A stretch of DNA of 64,000 nucleotides from positions 226,470,360-226,534,359 of the forward strand of contig NC_084793.1 in assembly GCF_963169125.1 (NCBI RefSeq), given 5' to 3'. The position numbers and the translations under genes were made by a program. Of the stretch, positions 44,329-57,140 are shown piece after piece. Source of the stretch: Humulus lupulus (taxonomy: Eukaryota > Streptophyta > Magnoliopsida > Rosales > Cannabaceae). Each line of letters begins with the position of its first letter. Within the stretch, counting starts at the first letter, position 1. Under the pieces are notes generated by a model. The model was not told the DNA's origin. It saw only the letters and a program-made list of their open reading frames with translations, and searched no databases.

Positions 44329-47085
44329 TTGATTCAAATTTTTATGCCACAAACCATATTTTTGTCTTGTTTTCAGGAACGCACTATTCAAGAAAAGAAA
44401 CAAATGCGAAAGAAAAACAAGAAAATGATTGCATATTGGTGACCAAGAAATAACTGGCATGGAATTTAGTTTTTTATTTTCAACTTTGTATTAAGTTTGT
44501 TTCTTTAAATTAGTTCTAGAATTCTTTCTAGAAACTATATTTTAGATTCATTTATTTGATGAGTGAACAAATTTGATATTTCTTTTGAATAATAAATTCA
44601 ATTGTTATTTTTGAAATATATTTGTTCTACCTATTTCATCAATGAGTATAAATGATAATTATTCATTATTCATTATTGTGCAAATCATAGATTTAATAAA
44701 TAAGACATATTATTCAAACCACAATTAAGTGAAACATATATGTGAATTATTTTTTAGATTCGCTTGTAATTAATTAGACACATAAAACAAATAAAAAACA
44801 ATATTTTATTGGAACCATTTATTGGTTCTCTCCCTGTTTATATAGTTTATTAATTAAAGTTAACCAAAAGACATTTCTCTTATAAATGCTCAAAATTTAC
44901 ATAATCGTTTAGCTAATACATAGAGATGTATGCTGAACATTTTAATGTTCAAAGCTAAAAGAGATAAGAAATAGGAAGTCAATATTGATTGACTTTTATT
45001 TAAGATATGTTTATTTTTGTTGAATGCAAAGAAAATTTCTAGAAATTTTCATATAACATTCAAAGTGAAGTCACTTAAAGACTTGTTTGACCTTATCAAA
45101 AGGAAGTCTAAACTCGAATTTGGAATTCAAGTAATTTGCATGTGAACTTGGAATTCAAACCCAACTCACATACAACTAGAATGCTAAACAAAATTAGTAT
45201 TTTAGAAATGGAATATAATCATATTAGATAAGATTAAATAGATAATGAGTGATCATTATCGTCTTTATTATTTCTATAATTTTAAAAACTTGTTATACTC
45301 TGTACATGTTTGATTGTACAACATCAAAGATTTAAAGTTGGGATTCACAAGTGGTTATGTGAATAAATTAAAAAAATTCCATGAAGTCATTTAGTGAAAC
45401 AATTTAATAATAATAAAAGATCACAAAAGAGTTTGTATCTTTTAAATGCTACTTTAAAGAAGCATGATTATTATAATCACTATATTTTTCTAGTTAACTT
45501 GTACTAGAAATAATGATGGTAAGTCAAGTAAGCAAGTTACTAATAATTAACAATGATATAACCAAAGAATATCACAAATTATGCAAAACATTATTGTAGT
45601 GGGAGCGTTAGTTAGTAACTACTCTGTTACAAATATAAAGTTTAGTTGGTTATGTGTAACTTAATCTAACTATATTTCATTTACATAGTAGCATGTAATG
45701 AAATGTTTTTACAGAAAATAATGGTCGAAACACCATGAATCTAGAAATGGAATTTGGAATTCCTATTGCACCTGAATTCTTGAACATCCAACTAAAGTTC
45801 ATTGAACTTCAATTTGAAACAGGATATTCAAGATGAAGAGGAGAACAGAGGAAAGTACAGACTTTTAAAAGTAAGGTTAATAGCCTAATGCTATGAATAG
45901 AAAGAAGAATTTATTACTCGAATAAATACCTTCTACTGTAACCAAGCTTAAATCTGTTTACATACTCTTATCCATTGATTTATGCATGGAATATGAGATT
46001 AATTTAAATAGGATGTCTAAGTAGTGTTAACTGAATGACTGACATGACAAACCCGTTTGAAGATCTCGACCAGAAAGATTTTTATTGTGATTCTTATTCT
46101 TAATATTGATAACGTTCTGATCATTGGGAATGATGTTGAGAAATTATCAATAGAAAAGAAATGGTTAGCTAAACATTTCTAAATATTAGATTTGGAAAAG
46201 CCAAAAATGTTCTATACATTCAAGTTTATAGAGATTGAAAGAACAATCTTTTGGCACTGTCTCAAGCGACTTGTATAGATAAGAAACTTAAATATTTTAG
46301 TTTACAAAAGTCCAAGAAAGGCCCTTTGCCTTCCCGGTCAGGAGGATGTATTATCTAAATAATAATGTCAATTTATTCTTTTACTAGAAAAGAAGGATAT
46401 GAGACAATATTCCTACAACTCAGTGATGGGCTATTTAATGTATCAAATGTTATGTCTTCGAATTAACATTTGCTAAACGGTGGGAATGGTTAGCAGTTGC
46501 CAATCCAATGATGGATTGATTCATTGAATAATTATAAGGACTTAATTTTTGGGTATCTTAAATATAATGGAGATAATATGTTTGTGTATTTAGGTAGTGA
46601 CCTAAAATCCAAAAGGATGGACTGATTTTAATCCAGATAGAAATCTTCAAAGATTGATATCATGATCAAGTTCTATAACTATGGAGGAAACACATTAATC
46701 TGGAAATTTATTGGACATTTTAGAGTTGTACGTTTCACCATAGAAGCCGAAATATAACAACTATTAAGCAGTTAAATAGGCTATTTGACTTAGTTGAGTT
46801 CTTTGTCATTCTGGAAAGGGTCTTCAGACTTGAATAAACTACTAGTATCTCATTGCGAAAGCAGTGGAGATACAACTATTCTAGAAGAACTAAAAATCAT
46901 GAGATGGTATAGCACATGAAATGAAGTATCATTTTTAATTCAAGATAATTTTACATAATTGATGTAATGATCTTGAAGATAGCTTCAAAACAGTTTTGTA
47001 GACTTTGTTAAACAAATTCGTTCATGATAATGTGATTGACACATTGAGAGAGATGCCTCAATTTGCTTTAGGGCAAGTGGGAGAT
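44329..47085 (+). pseudogene. Decayed copia pol
   Basis: No long frame remains, but RT and RNase H can be traced. RT: DIDNVLIIGNDVE near 46105-46140 (where YVDDILIIGND is expected), LQKSKKGPLP (about 46305) and YSNSVMGYLMYQML (about 46410). RNase H: SHCESSGDTTI near 46850, where copia elements have HCD-SGA, and a KYHF-like end at about 46920. Protease and integrase are too eroded to place. The polypurine tract GGGCAAGTGGGAGA (47071-47084) abuts the LTR. Confidence 0.7.
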
Positions 47086-49236
47086 TGTTAGGAATAGTTC
47101 CCTTAAAGTAGTTGTAGTTGACAAATGTTTTAAATGAAATAAATAGTTGAATTGAATTATTATATATATAAAGAATATGTCTGATATTATGTTGATAATA
47201 TTAAGTAAATATCAGAAAACTCTAAAGTTTATCTATGTGGTCTTAATCTCATATTGGTGTGAGAGGATCGAGATTAAGATAATAAACTTGAAACAGTCCG
47301 CAGTAAAATAAAGTTATGAAATCTTTAGATTAATTACTGCTAGTACGGTTCCCTAGTATTATGAATACAAGTGACCTAGATCCGAGTCACTAGTGTAGTA
47401 GAACACTTTACTGAATGTACTTTATATATAGTGATGTATAGAATTGGACCATATGTGATTTGTTAATACTTGTTTAAACACTGTTTCGTAGTATTAATCA
47501 AACACATCAAACGATGATCATATACATGATGATCTTAATCTTGAGGTTACTATGAACTCCTATATATGTCATCTAATCCTTTGATTCATGTGTTAAGGTT
47601 TGTCAGAATGATCATGCTAAGAATAATTGTTTTGGGGACTCAATGATATATATGACTAGGGACATAGTTTAATAGATATGGAATCTATACCTTCTTATAG
47701 ATTGAATAATGGTTCCCTATTGGGTTGACTTTTGAAACTGAAAATGTTATGAGTGCTCACGTCGCAAACTTGTTGTGACACAACCTTCACTAGTAAAGTC
47801 AATGGTACACTAGGAACAAAATATAGTAAAAATGGTAAAAAGGTAATTTTATTCTCTTTTTAATTATGAACCATTTATAGAGGATTAATGTTGTATGTAA
47901 TGATTATGTCAATGGACACTTTATTATTTAATAAAGTACTCTGTAAATATTTGTCTATAATTATCAAGAGTTCAAGTAATCATGAGATTAATAAATATGA
48001 TTATTCAATCGAAGAGCTTTGATTAATAATCTAATATTTATTTGAGCTTGATATTATAGGTCCATAGGTTCCCAGTGTGGCTCTATCAACACCATATCAA
48101 GGTAAGAATTGATACAAGGGTAAATCTGTAATTTAGAAATTTGAGAAGAGTTTTATTCTTTGGGTTAAATATACAATTATATGATAATTGAGGTTGAATA
48201 ATTAATTTGGAATTAATTATTAAATTTTTGAAAATATGTTTATTAATTTAAATATATATAAATAAATAAATTAATTTTTTAAATTAATCATTTTATCTGA
48301 GTGGGAGAAAATAAAATTGGTAAGTCAAAATAGTTTTGATTTATTGAATTTTAAAAAGATGATGATAATGATGATCATCAATTTGAATTTTGAATTTAAA
48401 ATTTAAATTTTGAAATATGGTTGTAATCTTTTCTTCAAAAAGATAATACTATATTTTGTGGGAATGATTCATTTTAATTAATTAATTAAATAAATAAAAT
48501 GCAATATCCCTGAAAAGAAAATACTGCTACACACATGACATAGTCCAGGGACTGTGCCATGCGTGTAAGACAGTGCGGTTAATGTATATGTGTTGTTTTT
48601 ATTTTATTTATTTAATTAATTAATAATTTGAAAAGAGATATTTTCAAATTTGGTAAGTTAGATATTTACCTAAATCAATTCATATCATCATTATGATATT
48701 ATTATTTTGAGTAATAAGATAATACATAATCTCTATGTATATATATTGTAGAATAACAAGAAGAAAACAAGTCAGTGAAAATTCAGAGAATAAGTTTTAG
48801 AATTTGTCAGACAAAAAATTGTCATCATCTTCTTCTTTTATTCTAACATTTCTCAAACCATAATCCAAGTTCTCATGTGTTGAGATATACTTGTGATTTC
48901 TAAATTATAAACTCATGTTCTCTATGTGCCCACACACATCTTGAGGTGTATAGAACACTCCGGAAGATCGTAGTTTGAGTACTCAAAGCGTTGGATAGGA
49001 AGATTAATATATATATACAAAAAGACTCAATGACACCTGATAGACTTCAAGAGGTAAATATTTATGTTCTTGAATATTTGTATAAATGTGCATATGATAT
49101 ATATATATAAGTATATGTATATTTATATATATGTTGCAGGATTTAATGATATTGCATATTAATGTTTCTGTTTGAGTGTTTTCTTAAACATATAAATTGT
49201 TTATATGAGAGATGGAAAAAAAATTGTGTTATAACA
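47086..49236 (+). repeat. Copia 3' LTR, second family (2151 bp)
   Basis: TGTTAGGAATAGTTCCC ... GTTATAACA directly after the polypurine tract. It is the same family as the solo LTR at 39190-41259. It has a conserved hairpin (about 48531-48566), CTCATGTGTTGAG, GTGCCCACACACATC and a GTAAATA end of transcribed block. The matching 5' LTR is not at the other end. Confidence 0.85.
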
Positions 49237-49439
49237 TTGGGCCCACCATGCCAATTTCGATGTGCACTCTAATTGTTTTTCTAACAATAATACCAATGCT
49301 TCAATTTGGAAGGTCATTAAGATACATTCATCACAAAAACAAATCAAAAATAAGAAACTATTAATAAAATCAAGATTGGGAATTCTTTATGGGGATTGTT
49401 TATCCAGCCAAAGGACCAACCCTAATAATAGACCTGAAA
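49237..49439. other. Short spacer between copia LTR and LINE end
   Basis: AT-rich, mostly A-rich on the plus strand. A 67-codon plus-strand frame has no recognisable motif. Nothing else seen. Confidence 0.4.
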
Positions 49440-51360
49440 TTTTTTTCTCTGTAATTGAATTATAAAATGTTTAGAGAGAATTAGAACATAGCACAAATAG
49501 GTAGAGGAATTTCCTCCAACCAACAAAACTCATCATCTAGCCCAAAGGTGTGCTTAGCCAAAATATGAGCTATAATATTAAACTGACGACTAATATGAGA
49601 AAGACTAGCCCTCGGAAAGTTAGCCAATAAGGCTCTAATATCAGCAAAGATAAAGCCTAGTTCAATATTATACACTATTTTATTGTTTAAGGCCATAACA
49701 AATGAAAGAGAGTCAGAAGAAACTGCAACAAGTGAAAGGACAAGTCTTTGAACCTAGTCCAGTCCTGCTAGTAATGCTAGTGCTTCGGATTGAAATGCTG
49801 ATAAGACCCTTGCAAACAAACCAACCAATATTAAAATAGATGATACAAAATGAATTAAAATTAAAGTAATAGTTATATAAAAGTGATTAGAAAACAAACC
49901 CAACAAAAGGGGAATCCCTTTGGTTAGGTTCCTATAAATAGTAGCTCTAAATTGCATTGTTACTCTCTATCAATTTCAAGAAACTAACTATATTTAGGAC
50001 TTTGTCTTAGTCAATTGGAAATTTTTTAAAGAACACCAATATACTTTTCAAAGGTTTTGATAGGGCTGCTAATACATTTTTATCTGAGGAAAAAATAATT
50101 GCTCCAAATCCAATCATGTTTGTATGGTTTGAGATCGTAGCATCAACAAACAAAGTAAGAGGATGGTATCCTTGATCTGCTCCTCTTTGATTTGGAGTTC
50201 TTTGGTGTAAAGCAATTTGTTTAGTCTGATTTTTTGCATTTCTTATTGTCTCATAATACTGCATTGCCCATTCAATCGTCTGGCATGGCTATCTTACTGG
50301 TTGACCATGTATTTTTTTTATTCCTTTCAAACCATATTACCCATGCTATAATCAACATTTTTTTAAAAGATTCTTTTTCTAAAATTTCTGAAGCATAAAG
50401 TAAGATTTCCTTGAAAGAAATATCTTCTTTTCTTTGTGAGAGGAAAGGATAGTCCTCATCATCCCAAACTTTTTTGCCGGATGGGCACCAGAAAATTGCA
50501 TGTGCATTAGAGTCAACCCCAAAACCACAAACTGGACAAGCACTATGAGTTAGGGTCAGTAAAATTTCGTGAAAACCTCTCCATGCAAAGTGCAAAAAAT
50601 TTTGTGGAATTTTTAAATCCCAAAAATATTTCCACCATATAGATAACACATCACTTGATGACGAAGGTAAGGATCTATCATTTGATTTAGCTAGATTGTA
50701 GCCACTTTTTACAACGTAATTCCCATGCTTTGTATAGTGCCATAACCACGAATCTGAATGTTAAAAAATGGTTAAAGGTATGGCTAAAATATGTTGAACA
50801 TCAGGGGTGATGAAAAGTTGTTGAACTAGTGTGATGTTCCACTTCCCTTGTGTTTGTAAAAGGTCAGAAACTCTTAAAGGGTCTGATATGTTAGTTAAGC
50901 TAGGGAGGAAAGACAGAGGTCTTGGTATCCAAAGATCATTATAAGCCGAGGTATCTCTGCCATTACCTATTCGTCATCTCAAACCCTTCTGTAGCAAATC
51001 TCTTCCCCATAAGATACTTCGCCATGTCAATGAGGGGTAGTGACCCTCTCTAGCCTCCAAAATACTTGTATGTTGATAGTATCGTGCTTTAAGTACTTTA
51101 GCCATTAGAGATGAGGGGTTTATCAGTAGAATTCGGGCTTGTTTTGCCAATAATGCTTGATTGTATTGAATGAAACCTCTAAAGCCTATACCACCATCTA
51201 TTTTTTGGTCTACACATCTTATGCCAGGGCTGCCAAAGGACTTTCTTTTTCCTATTAGTGGAACCCCACCAATATCTAGCTTGCAAACCTTCAATATCTT
51301 GACACAGACCTTACGGAATTCGAAAGTGCAACGGCCAAATTTCTCATAAATTATCGAGAG
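49440..51360 (-). pseudogene. L1-type LINE, C-terminal half of ORF2
   Basis: From the insertion site, the minus strand reads the end of the LINE RT region ([54 protein letters not shown]), then IPRPLSFLPSL, then the zinc-binding region zf-RVT (WDLKIPQNFLHFAWR, CPVCGFGVDSNAHAIFWCP), then an RNase H-like end (LFVDATISN, GFGAIIF, LSHISRQFNIIAHILAKHT) to a stop at 49481. This is the C-terminal half of a plant L1 ORF2. A short T run at 49440-49446 may be the poly(A) end. Only a few stops and shifts. Continues at 60546. Confidence 0.88.
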
Positions 51361-52162
51361 CACAACATTGGATCATAAACATAAACGTTGCTCTTTTATT
51401 GAATGAAAATTAAGATAAGTAAATGGGTCCATGGTTTTACAAAAATAAACTAATTGTCTTTAACATACTAAAAATGAGCAACATTAAATAAAACTTTAAA
51501 AGAAACATGATTTAATAAAAATAGGCCCACTTGATCTTCCTCGACTATATGGTCCCCACGAGTACATCACGACGCTCCTAGGTCCCACTCGCCACCGAAT
51601 TTTCTATCTTTAATTGCCTGAATCAACAACATCATTAAGCCCACTAAGCCCAGTAAGGAAATGTAATGACCCAACTATTTCTAAGACCTTGGACCATTAA
51701 AACTAATAGACATAGCTACTACTTTGAAGAAAACATACATAAGAAATAATCATAACTTTATTAAAACTCAAAATATTGTGCAAATTACAAAGTAAAATAT
51801 AAAATGTGGTATGGGTACCCATTGTTTAATAAAACATAAAACATACTTTAAATCATTTGTTCAAAACTAAATGTGAAATTACAAAATAAAACCTAATTGA
51901 AAAACTAAAATAAACGTCATCCTCGATCGACTCGCAGCCCATTCATTCCATTCATCCTCAATACACAAGTCAAGCCACCAAGAATCCTTCTGCCTCCGTA
52001 TCTATTTTCCTGCATCACACTAAAAAAAATAAAGGAGTGAGCCTAATGCCCAGCAAGGAAAATCTACTAACAACATATAACATAAATCATATACATCAAA
52101 CTATATCATAAATATATACTATAAAACATATATCATATAAGACTACAATGGCCATCATACTT

Positions 52163-52242
52163 CTTGGGGCTTGTTAACTAAGCAAGTCATATGCCCATAA
52201 ATTATTGGGGCTTGCTAGCTAGACAAGTCATGTGCCCAACGA
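52163..52242. repeat. Two-copy 40-bp repeat inside LTR
   Basis: TTGGGGCTTGTTAACTAAGC...GTCATATGCCCA and TTGGGGCTTGCTAGCTAGAC...GTCATGTGCCCA follow each other directly. It is about 500 bp from the LTR end, the place at which the other chromovirus LTRs have their arrays. A small AACATAAGAT series follows at 52272-52315. Confidence 0.7.
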
Positions 52243-52789
52243 CTATAAACATATTATACATAATGTAAACGTAACATAAGATAACATAAGATAACATAAC
52301 ATAAGCATAACATATCAGATAAACATATAAAATCTATCCTATTTTCCTTACCAACACCGGGATATTTGAGAACAAGAGCGGGATTAGAACACTCCTAAAA
52401 CCAAAAGTAAGAATGGTGAGTTTCTAAAGAAAAGAGATGAAAATGAAACAAAACCATCAAAGAAGAAACTTACCGAAAAGAACCTTAAATAAAAGAACTT
52501 AAACACCCAACCACAAAACCATAAACAGAAGTTAGGATCTGAAAGAAACTTAAGGAAAACTAAGGAATCATAATAGAACTTATGAATAATATTACCTTGG
52601 ATGAACTAGAACCGATCTACACTTCAATATCGAAAACACACTTTATCTTACTACCCAAGTGTTTATAAAGCTTAAGATGATAAAGCTTTTATCCCCAAAA
52701 CCTAAGTGTATCACTCTATAGAAATCCTAGCAGCTTAAAGGCTCTGAACACAGCTTGAAGAATGAAGAAAAATGGTTGAGTACTAGGTC

Positions 52790-52798
52790 CTATTTATA
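52790..52798 (-). promoter_or_regulatory. TATA box of the chromovirus LTR
   Basis: TATAAATAG on minus, matched in the right LTR at 59808-59816. The palindrome cluster lies 190-330 bp upstream of it in transcription sense. Confidence 0.55.
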
Positions 52799-53669
52799 GA
52801 GTTCAAGGAATGAAAATATCTCCTTTTTGGCTTGAATAAAATAATGAATATTAAATGAAAAATAATTGAATATTTGATCAACAGATGCTTAAGACTCAGT
52901 CAAAAACGTTCAGAGGAAAGTCAAGAGGTTAAGGGATGAATCAAGCTCAGATTTCTCGAAGTTCGAAAAACTACACCTAGGGCTGATATATCGCCCACCC
53001 TAGGCGATATATCACCTGACCCTATATCTCGAGTGTTCGTAGTTTCTTTCATGTGAAGTCAACGTGTTTTCTGTATCTCCCAAGCTGCGATATATCGCCT
53101 CTAAGGCTGTGATATGTCGACATACGTAGATAATTTAAACGCATGTTTGCACGAATTTAGGATAATTAGAGTTGATTAATCAGGTTTGACTGAGTAATAC
53201 GTGATTCCAGCAAGTTCTGGAAGGGTCTAGAGCTTCTAGAGACTTCTATTATTGAATTATCCATTTAAAATGCTTAAATCCTCAAATAAACAAGATTGTG
53301 ACAAGTGTCATGCTCTTAATGGTTCTGGAAGATTCTAGAGTTTCTAGAACTTTCTTTTATTTAAACTATAATTAAATCCTTAAATAAACATGATTATGAC
53401 AATTTTCATGCACTTAATGGTTCTATCTAAACCTTAGGTTATAATTAAAATATTTCTATGACCAAAAATATTAATCAAACCTTATGTTATAATTAATATT
53501 TCTAAATTATAGGTTAAACTTATAAAATCCATAACTATTGCTAAGAGTGTCCTACTAAGTCCCAGTTTGAACCAAAATCCATGAAATCTAAAATACTACA
53601 AAATACTACTAACTATCTAGCTAGCTGAGTAAACATTCTAGGACTCTAAAATTCTCCCCTACTACAAAG

Positions 53670-54175
53670 AATTTCGTCCCTGAAATTTACTTACCAAACA
53701 ATTCCGGATACCGAGCTTGCATGTCCTCCTCCAACTCCCACGTTGCCTCCCGTTCAGAACTATTACTCCATAGGAATTTGACCATCAGAATACTCTTAGA
53801 TCATAATTCCTTCATCCCTCTATCTAGGATGCTAATCGGTCGTTCCTCGTAACTCAAGTCTTGCTGGAGTGGTATCATATCATACTTGAGGACGTGAGAT
53901 GGGTCTGACACATATCTACGCAGCATCGAGATGTGGAACACATTATGGCTATCTACTAGAGCTGGCGGCAGGGCTAATCTATATGCAACTACTCCCACTT
54001 TGTAAAATATCTCAAAAGGACCTATAAACCTGGGACTAAGCTTGCCTTTCTTCCCGAACCACTTCACACCTATCATAGGAGATATCTTTAAGAAGACTTG
54101 ATCTCTGACTTTGAATTCCACATCACGTCGCTTGTCATCCGCATAACTTTTATGACAGCTCTGAGCAGCGACCAT
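53670..54175 (-). pseudogene. Integrase end and chromodomain (minus chromovirus)
   Basis: An open piece (53801-54175): LSPRFIGPFEIFYKVG, HNVFHISMLRRYVSDPSHVL, then after a shift near 53800 ILMVKFLWSNSSEREATWELE and DMQARYPELFGK. The final part is the integrase-linked chromodomain of Tekay-type elements and is better kept than in the plus-strand copy. Confidence 0.82.
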
Positions 54176-54202
54176 ACGCTTTCTAATCAGCGCTACTGCA
54201 TT

Positions 54203-54898
54203 CTAAGCTTCTCTAACAGCTTCGGGTCCAAGTAGTTGCCTTTCTCCTACCTCATCCCAATGTAACGGTGATCGACACCTCCTTCCATAAAGTAGCTCGT
54301 AGGGTTCCATCCTGATTGTTGACTGGTAGCTATTGTTGTAGGAAAATTCTATCAGCGGCAAATACTTATTCCATGATCCTCCGAAATCAAGTACACAAGC
54401 GCGCAACATATCTTCCAAAATCTATATGGTACGCTCGAACTGACCGTCTGTCTGAGGATGAAATTTCGTACTAAGACTTAACTTGGTGCCCATGGCTTGC
54501 TGCAAGCTTCCCCAAAATCTCGATGTAAACACCGATCCTCTATCAGATACTATTGTCTTAGGAATTCCATGCAGTCTTACTATTTCTTGAACATAAATGT
54601 CTGTGTATTGATCTGTTGTATAAGAAGTCTTGACAGGCGGGAAATGAGCTGACTTGGTTAATCTATCTATTACTACCCAAGCCGAGTCGTGCTGCATATT
54701 CGTTCGTGGCAAACCCGTCACAAAATCCATGGCGATGTCATCCCATTTCCATTCTGGAATGCTAAGTGGCTTCAATAAGCCTGCAGGCTGCTGATGTTCT
54801 GCTTTCACTTGCTGGCATACTAAACATTTAGACACATATTCCGCTATATCTTTCTTCATTCCTGGCCACCAATACATTGCCTTAATGTCATGAGTCAT
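54203..54898 (-). pseudogene. Chromovirus integrase core
   Basis: 54422-54898: MYWWPGMKKDIAEYV, CLVCQQVKAEHQ, MDFVTGLPRTNMQHDS (first Asp), TIVSDRGSVFTSRFW (second Asp) and FHPQTDGQFERTI. The usual Glu region follows in the next piece. 54203-54418: [19 protein letters not shown] and LLYGRRCRSPLHWDEVGERQ. One shift separates the two pieces. Confidence 0.88.
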
Positions 54899-54998
54899 CT
54901 CGGTCGACCCTGGGTGAACTGAGTATGGGGGTATTGTATGCTTCTTCTAAAATCTTCATCTTAATCCCTTGATCATTCGGCACACATACCCAATCCTT

Positions 54999-55817
54999 CT
55001 ATCTCAATAACCCCTGTTCTGATATTGAGAAATTTTTGGCCTTGCCTTCTTTAACTGCATCCATATGTACTACTAATGTGTCATCATGCCCTTGCCCAAT
55101 CCGTATTTCTTCTAATAGACTTGACTGGATAGACAAGTTAGCCAGCTTATCGATGACTACTTCTATTCCAGCACTGATCAACTCCTGTTGTAGGGGCTTT
55201 TCTAATCCTGCTAATGCCGCTAGACTTCCATAGATGTTCCTACTTAGCGCATCAGCAACTACGTTTGCTTTTCCCGGGTAGTATAGGATTTCGCAGTCAT
55301 AATCCTTCACTAGTTCTAACCACCTGCGCTGCCTCATGTTGAGCTCCTTTTGCGTGAAGAAATACTTTAAGCTTTTGTGGTCCGTATAAATCTCACACCG
55401 TTCTCCATAAAGATAATGGCGCCAGATTTTCAACGCAAAGACCACTGCTGCCAACTCCATATCGTGTGTTGGATAGTGTTGCTCGTACTCCTTCAGCTGC
55501 CTTAAGGCGTAGGCTATCGCCTTGTCATTTTGCATCAGAACATAACTCAAACCTTGCTTCGACGCATCGCAGTAGACTACAAACTTGTCGTTGTGTGTTG
55601 GTACACAAAGTACTGGTGTTGAGCACAGCTTATCTTTAAGCAACTGGAAGCTCTCTTCACACTTATCAGTCCAGTTGAACCTCTGTTGTTTCTGGGTTAG
55701 GTTGGTAAGTGGAGTGGCTATCTTAGAAAAACCCTCTACAAACCTCTGATAATAGCCTGCTAGTCCCAGAAAACTTCTTACCTCTGACGCGTTCTTTGGT
55801 CTTGGCCAATCCTTCAC
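54999..55817 (-). pseudogene. Chromovirus RNase H
   Basis: A 272-residue open piece: [20 protein letters not shown] (end of RT), [51 protein letters not shown] and [10 protein letters not shown]. The catalytic Asp and Glu of RNase H are present. Stops before it near 55820 and after it near 54998. Confidence 0.87.
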
Positions 55818-55973
55818 AGCCTCTACTTTAGTTGGGTCTACAGCAAGTCCTTCCTTGGATACTATGTGGCCGAGGAATGCTACTTGTGAAAGCCAAAATT
55901 CGCACTTTTTGAACTTGGCGTAAAGTTGATGCTCTTTTAGTCACAACAAGATCAATCTTAAATGTTCCTCGTG

Positions 55974-56813
55974 CTAGTCTTCATCCTTTGAGTACACCAA
56001 AATATCATCGACGAACCCTACGACGAATTTGTCCAAGTAATCCTTGAAGACCTTGTTCATTAAATCCATGAATGCGGCTGGTGCGTTGGTAAGACTGAAA
56101 GACATAACTAGAAACTCGTAATGCCCATAACGAGTTCTAAAAGCTGTCTTAGGAATATCCTCTTCCCGTACCTTGAGCTGATGATACCCGGACCGTAGAT
56201 CGGTCTTTGAAAACATGGTTGCTCCTCGAAGTTGATCAAACAAGTCGTTAATCTGGGGTAGCGGGTACTTATTCTTAATCGTCACTTTATTTAGCTCGCG
56301 ATAATCTATGCACATCTGCATACTTTCGTCCTTCTTCTTCACAAACAGAACCGATGCTCCCCATGGAAAATGGCTCGGTCTAATGAATCCCAAGTCTAAG
56401 AGTTCTTGTAGCTGCGTTTTTAACTCCTTGAGTTCGGTAGGTGCCATCTGGTATGGTGCCTTGGAGATAAGCTCAGTGCCCGGTACTAGTTCAATTGTAA
56501 AGTCAATTTCCCAAGTCGGCGGTAATCCTGATAAGTCATCAGGAAATACTTCTGGAAATTCTGTTACAATGTGGACGTCTTCAACCTTTAGTGGTGTTTC
56601 CTTTACCACATCTGTGACGCTGGCTAATAATGAGTGACGTCCTTTTTCTATCATCCTCTGAGCTTTGAGAGATGAAATAAGCGATGTGTGTTGCCCTGAA
56701 ACCTTTCCCATAAAGCATAGTCTCTGACCGTCAGGAGTCTCGAACATTACTTGCTTACATCTGCAGCCGATGGTTGCACCATGCCTTGCTAGCCAGTCCA
56801 TTCCCAGTATCAC
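55974..56813 (-). pseudogene. Chromovirus protease end and reverse transcriptase
   Basis: A 279-residue open piece: [17 protein letters not shown] (end of protease), [15 protein letters not shown], then RT with [67 protein letters not shown] and the catalytic [10 protein letters not shown]. It ends at a stop at 55974; the thumb continues in another frame to 55817. Confidence 0.88.
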
Positions 56814-57140
56814 GTCAAAGTCTTTGATCTCCAGTTCTATCAGATCTGCGTCTATTTATACGTCCTCAATTTTGATCGGTACACCTCGTACTATCCGTGA
56901 TGATAGGACTATTTCACCCGAAGGCAATTCTGTTACAAACCTAGTTCTAAATCTTTAACAAGGTTTGCCTAATTTTTCTATCATTCCTAACGAGATATAC
57001 GAGTGAGTGGCTCCCGAATCAAATAATACAGAACATACATTATTGAGGATAGGAATCTGACCTGTTACCACTTTATTGCTAGTGTCAGCTTCTCCTTGGG
57101 TTAAGGCAAAGACCCTGGTAGGAACCATCTTGTTGTCCAT
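56814..57140 (-). pseudogene. Chromovirus aspartic protease
   Basis: The active site reads SVLFDSGATHSYISLGM, with the D-S-G intact, and is followed by a stop at 56955. RFRTRFVTELPSGEIVLSSR and [18 protein letters not shown] carry on after it. Only nonsense codons, not the catalytic site, are damaged. Confidence 0.8.

Larger units (their letters stand above)
51663..53660 (-). repeat. 3' LTR of the minus chromovirus (about 2 kb)
   Basis: TGTAATGACCCAAC on plus at 51663, with the far end at about 53660 beside the polypurine run GTAGTAGGGGAGAA (minus). TATA box at 52790-52798. Palindrome cluster GCGATATATCGCC at 52985-53120. A two-copy repeat (about 40 bp, TTGGGGCTTG..AAGTCAT..TGCCCA) at 52163-52242. 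Confidence 0.8.

Noticed and set aside
39190..49236. One complete copia element between the LTRs at 39190 and 47086
   Set aside because: The left LTR is flanked on both sides by chromovirus LTR sequence and an exact TTCAC duplication, so it is a separate solo insertion.
49262..49465. 67-codon plus-strand ORF beside the copia LTR
   Set aside because: No motif, A-rich, and overlaps the LINE 3' end.
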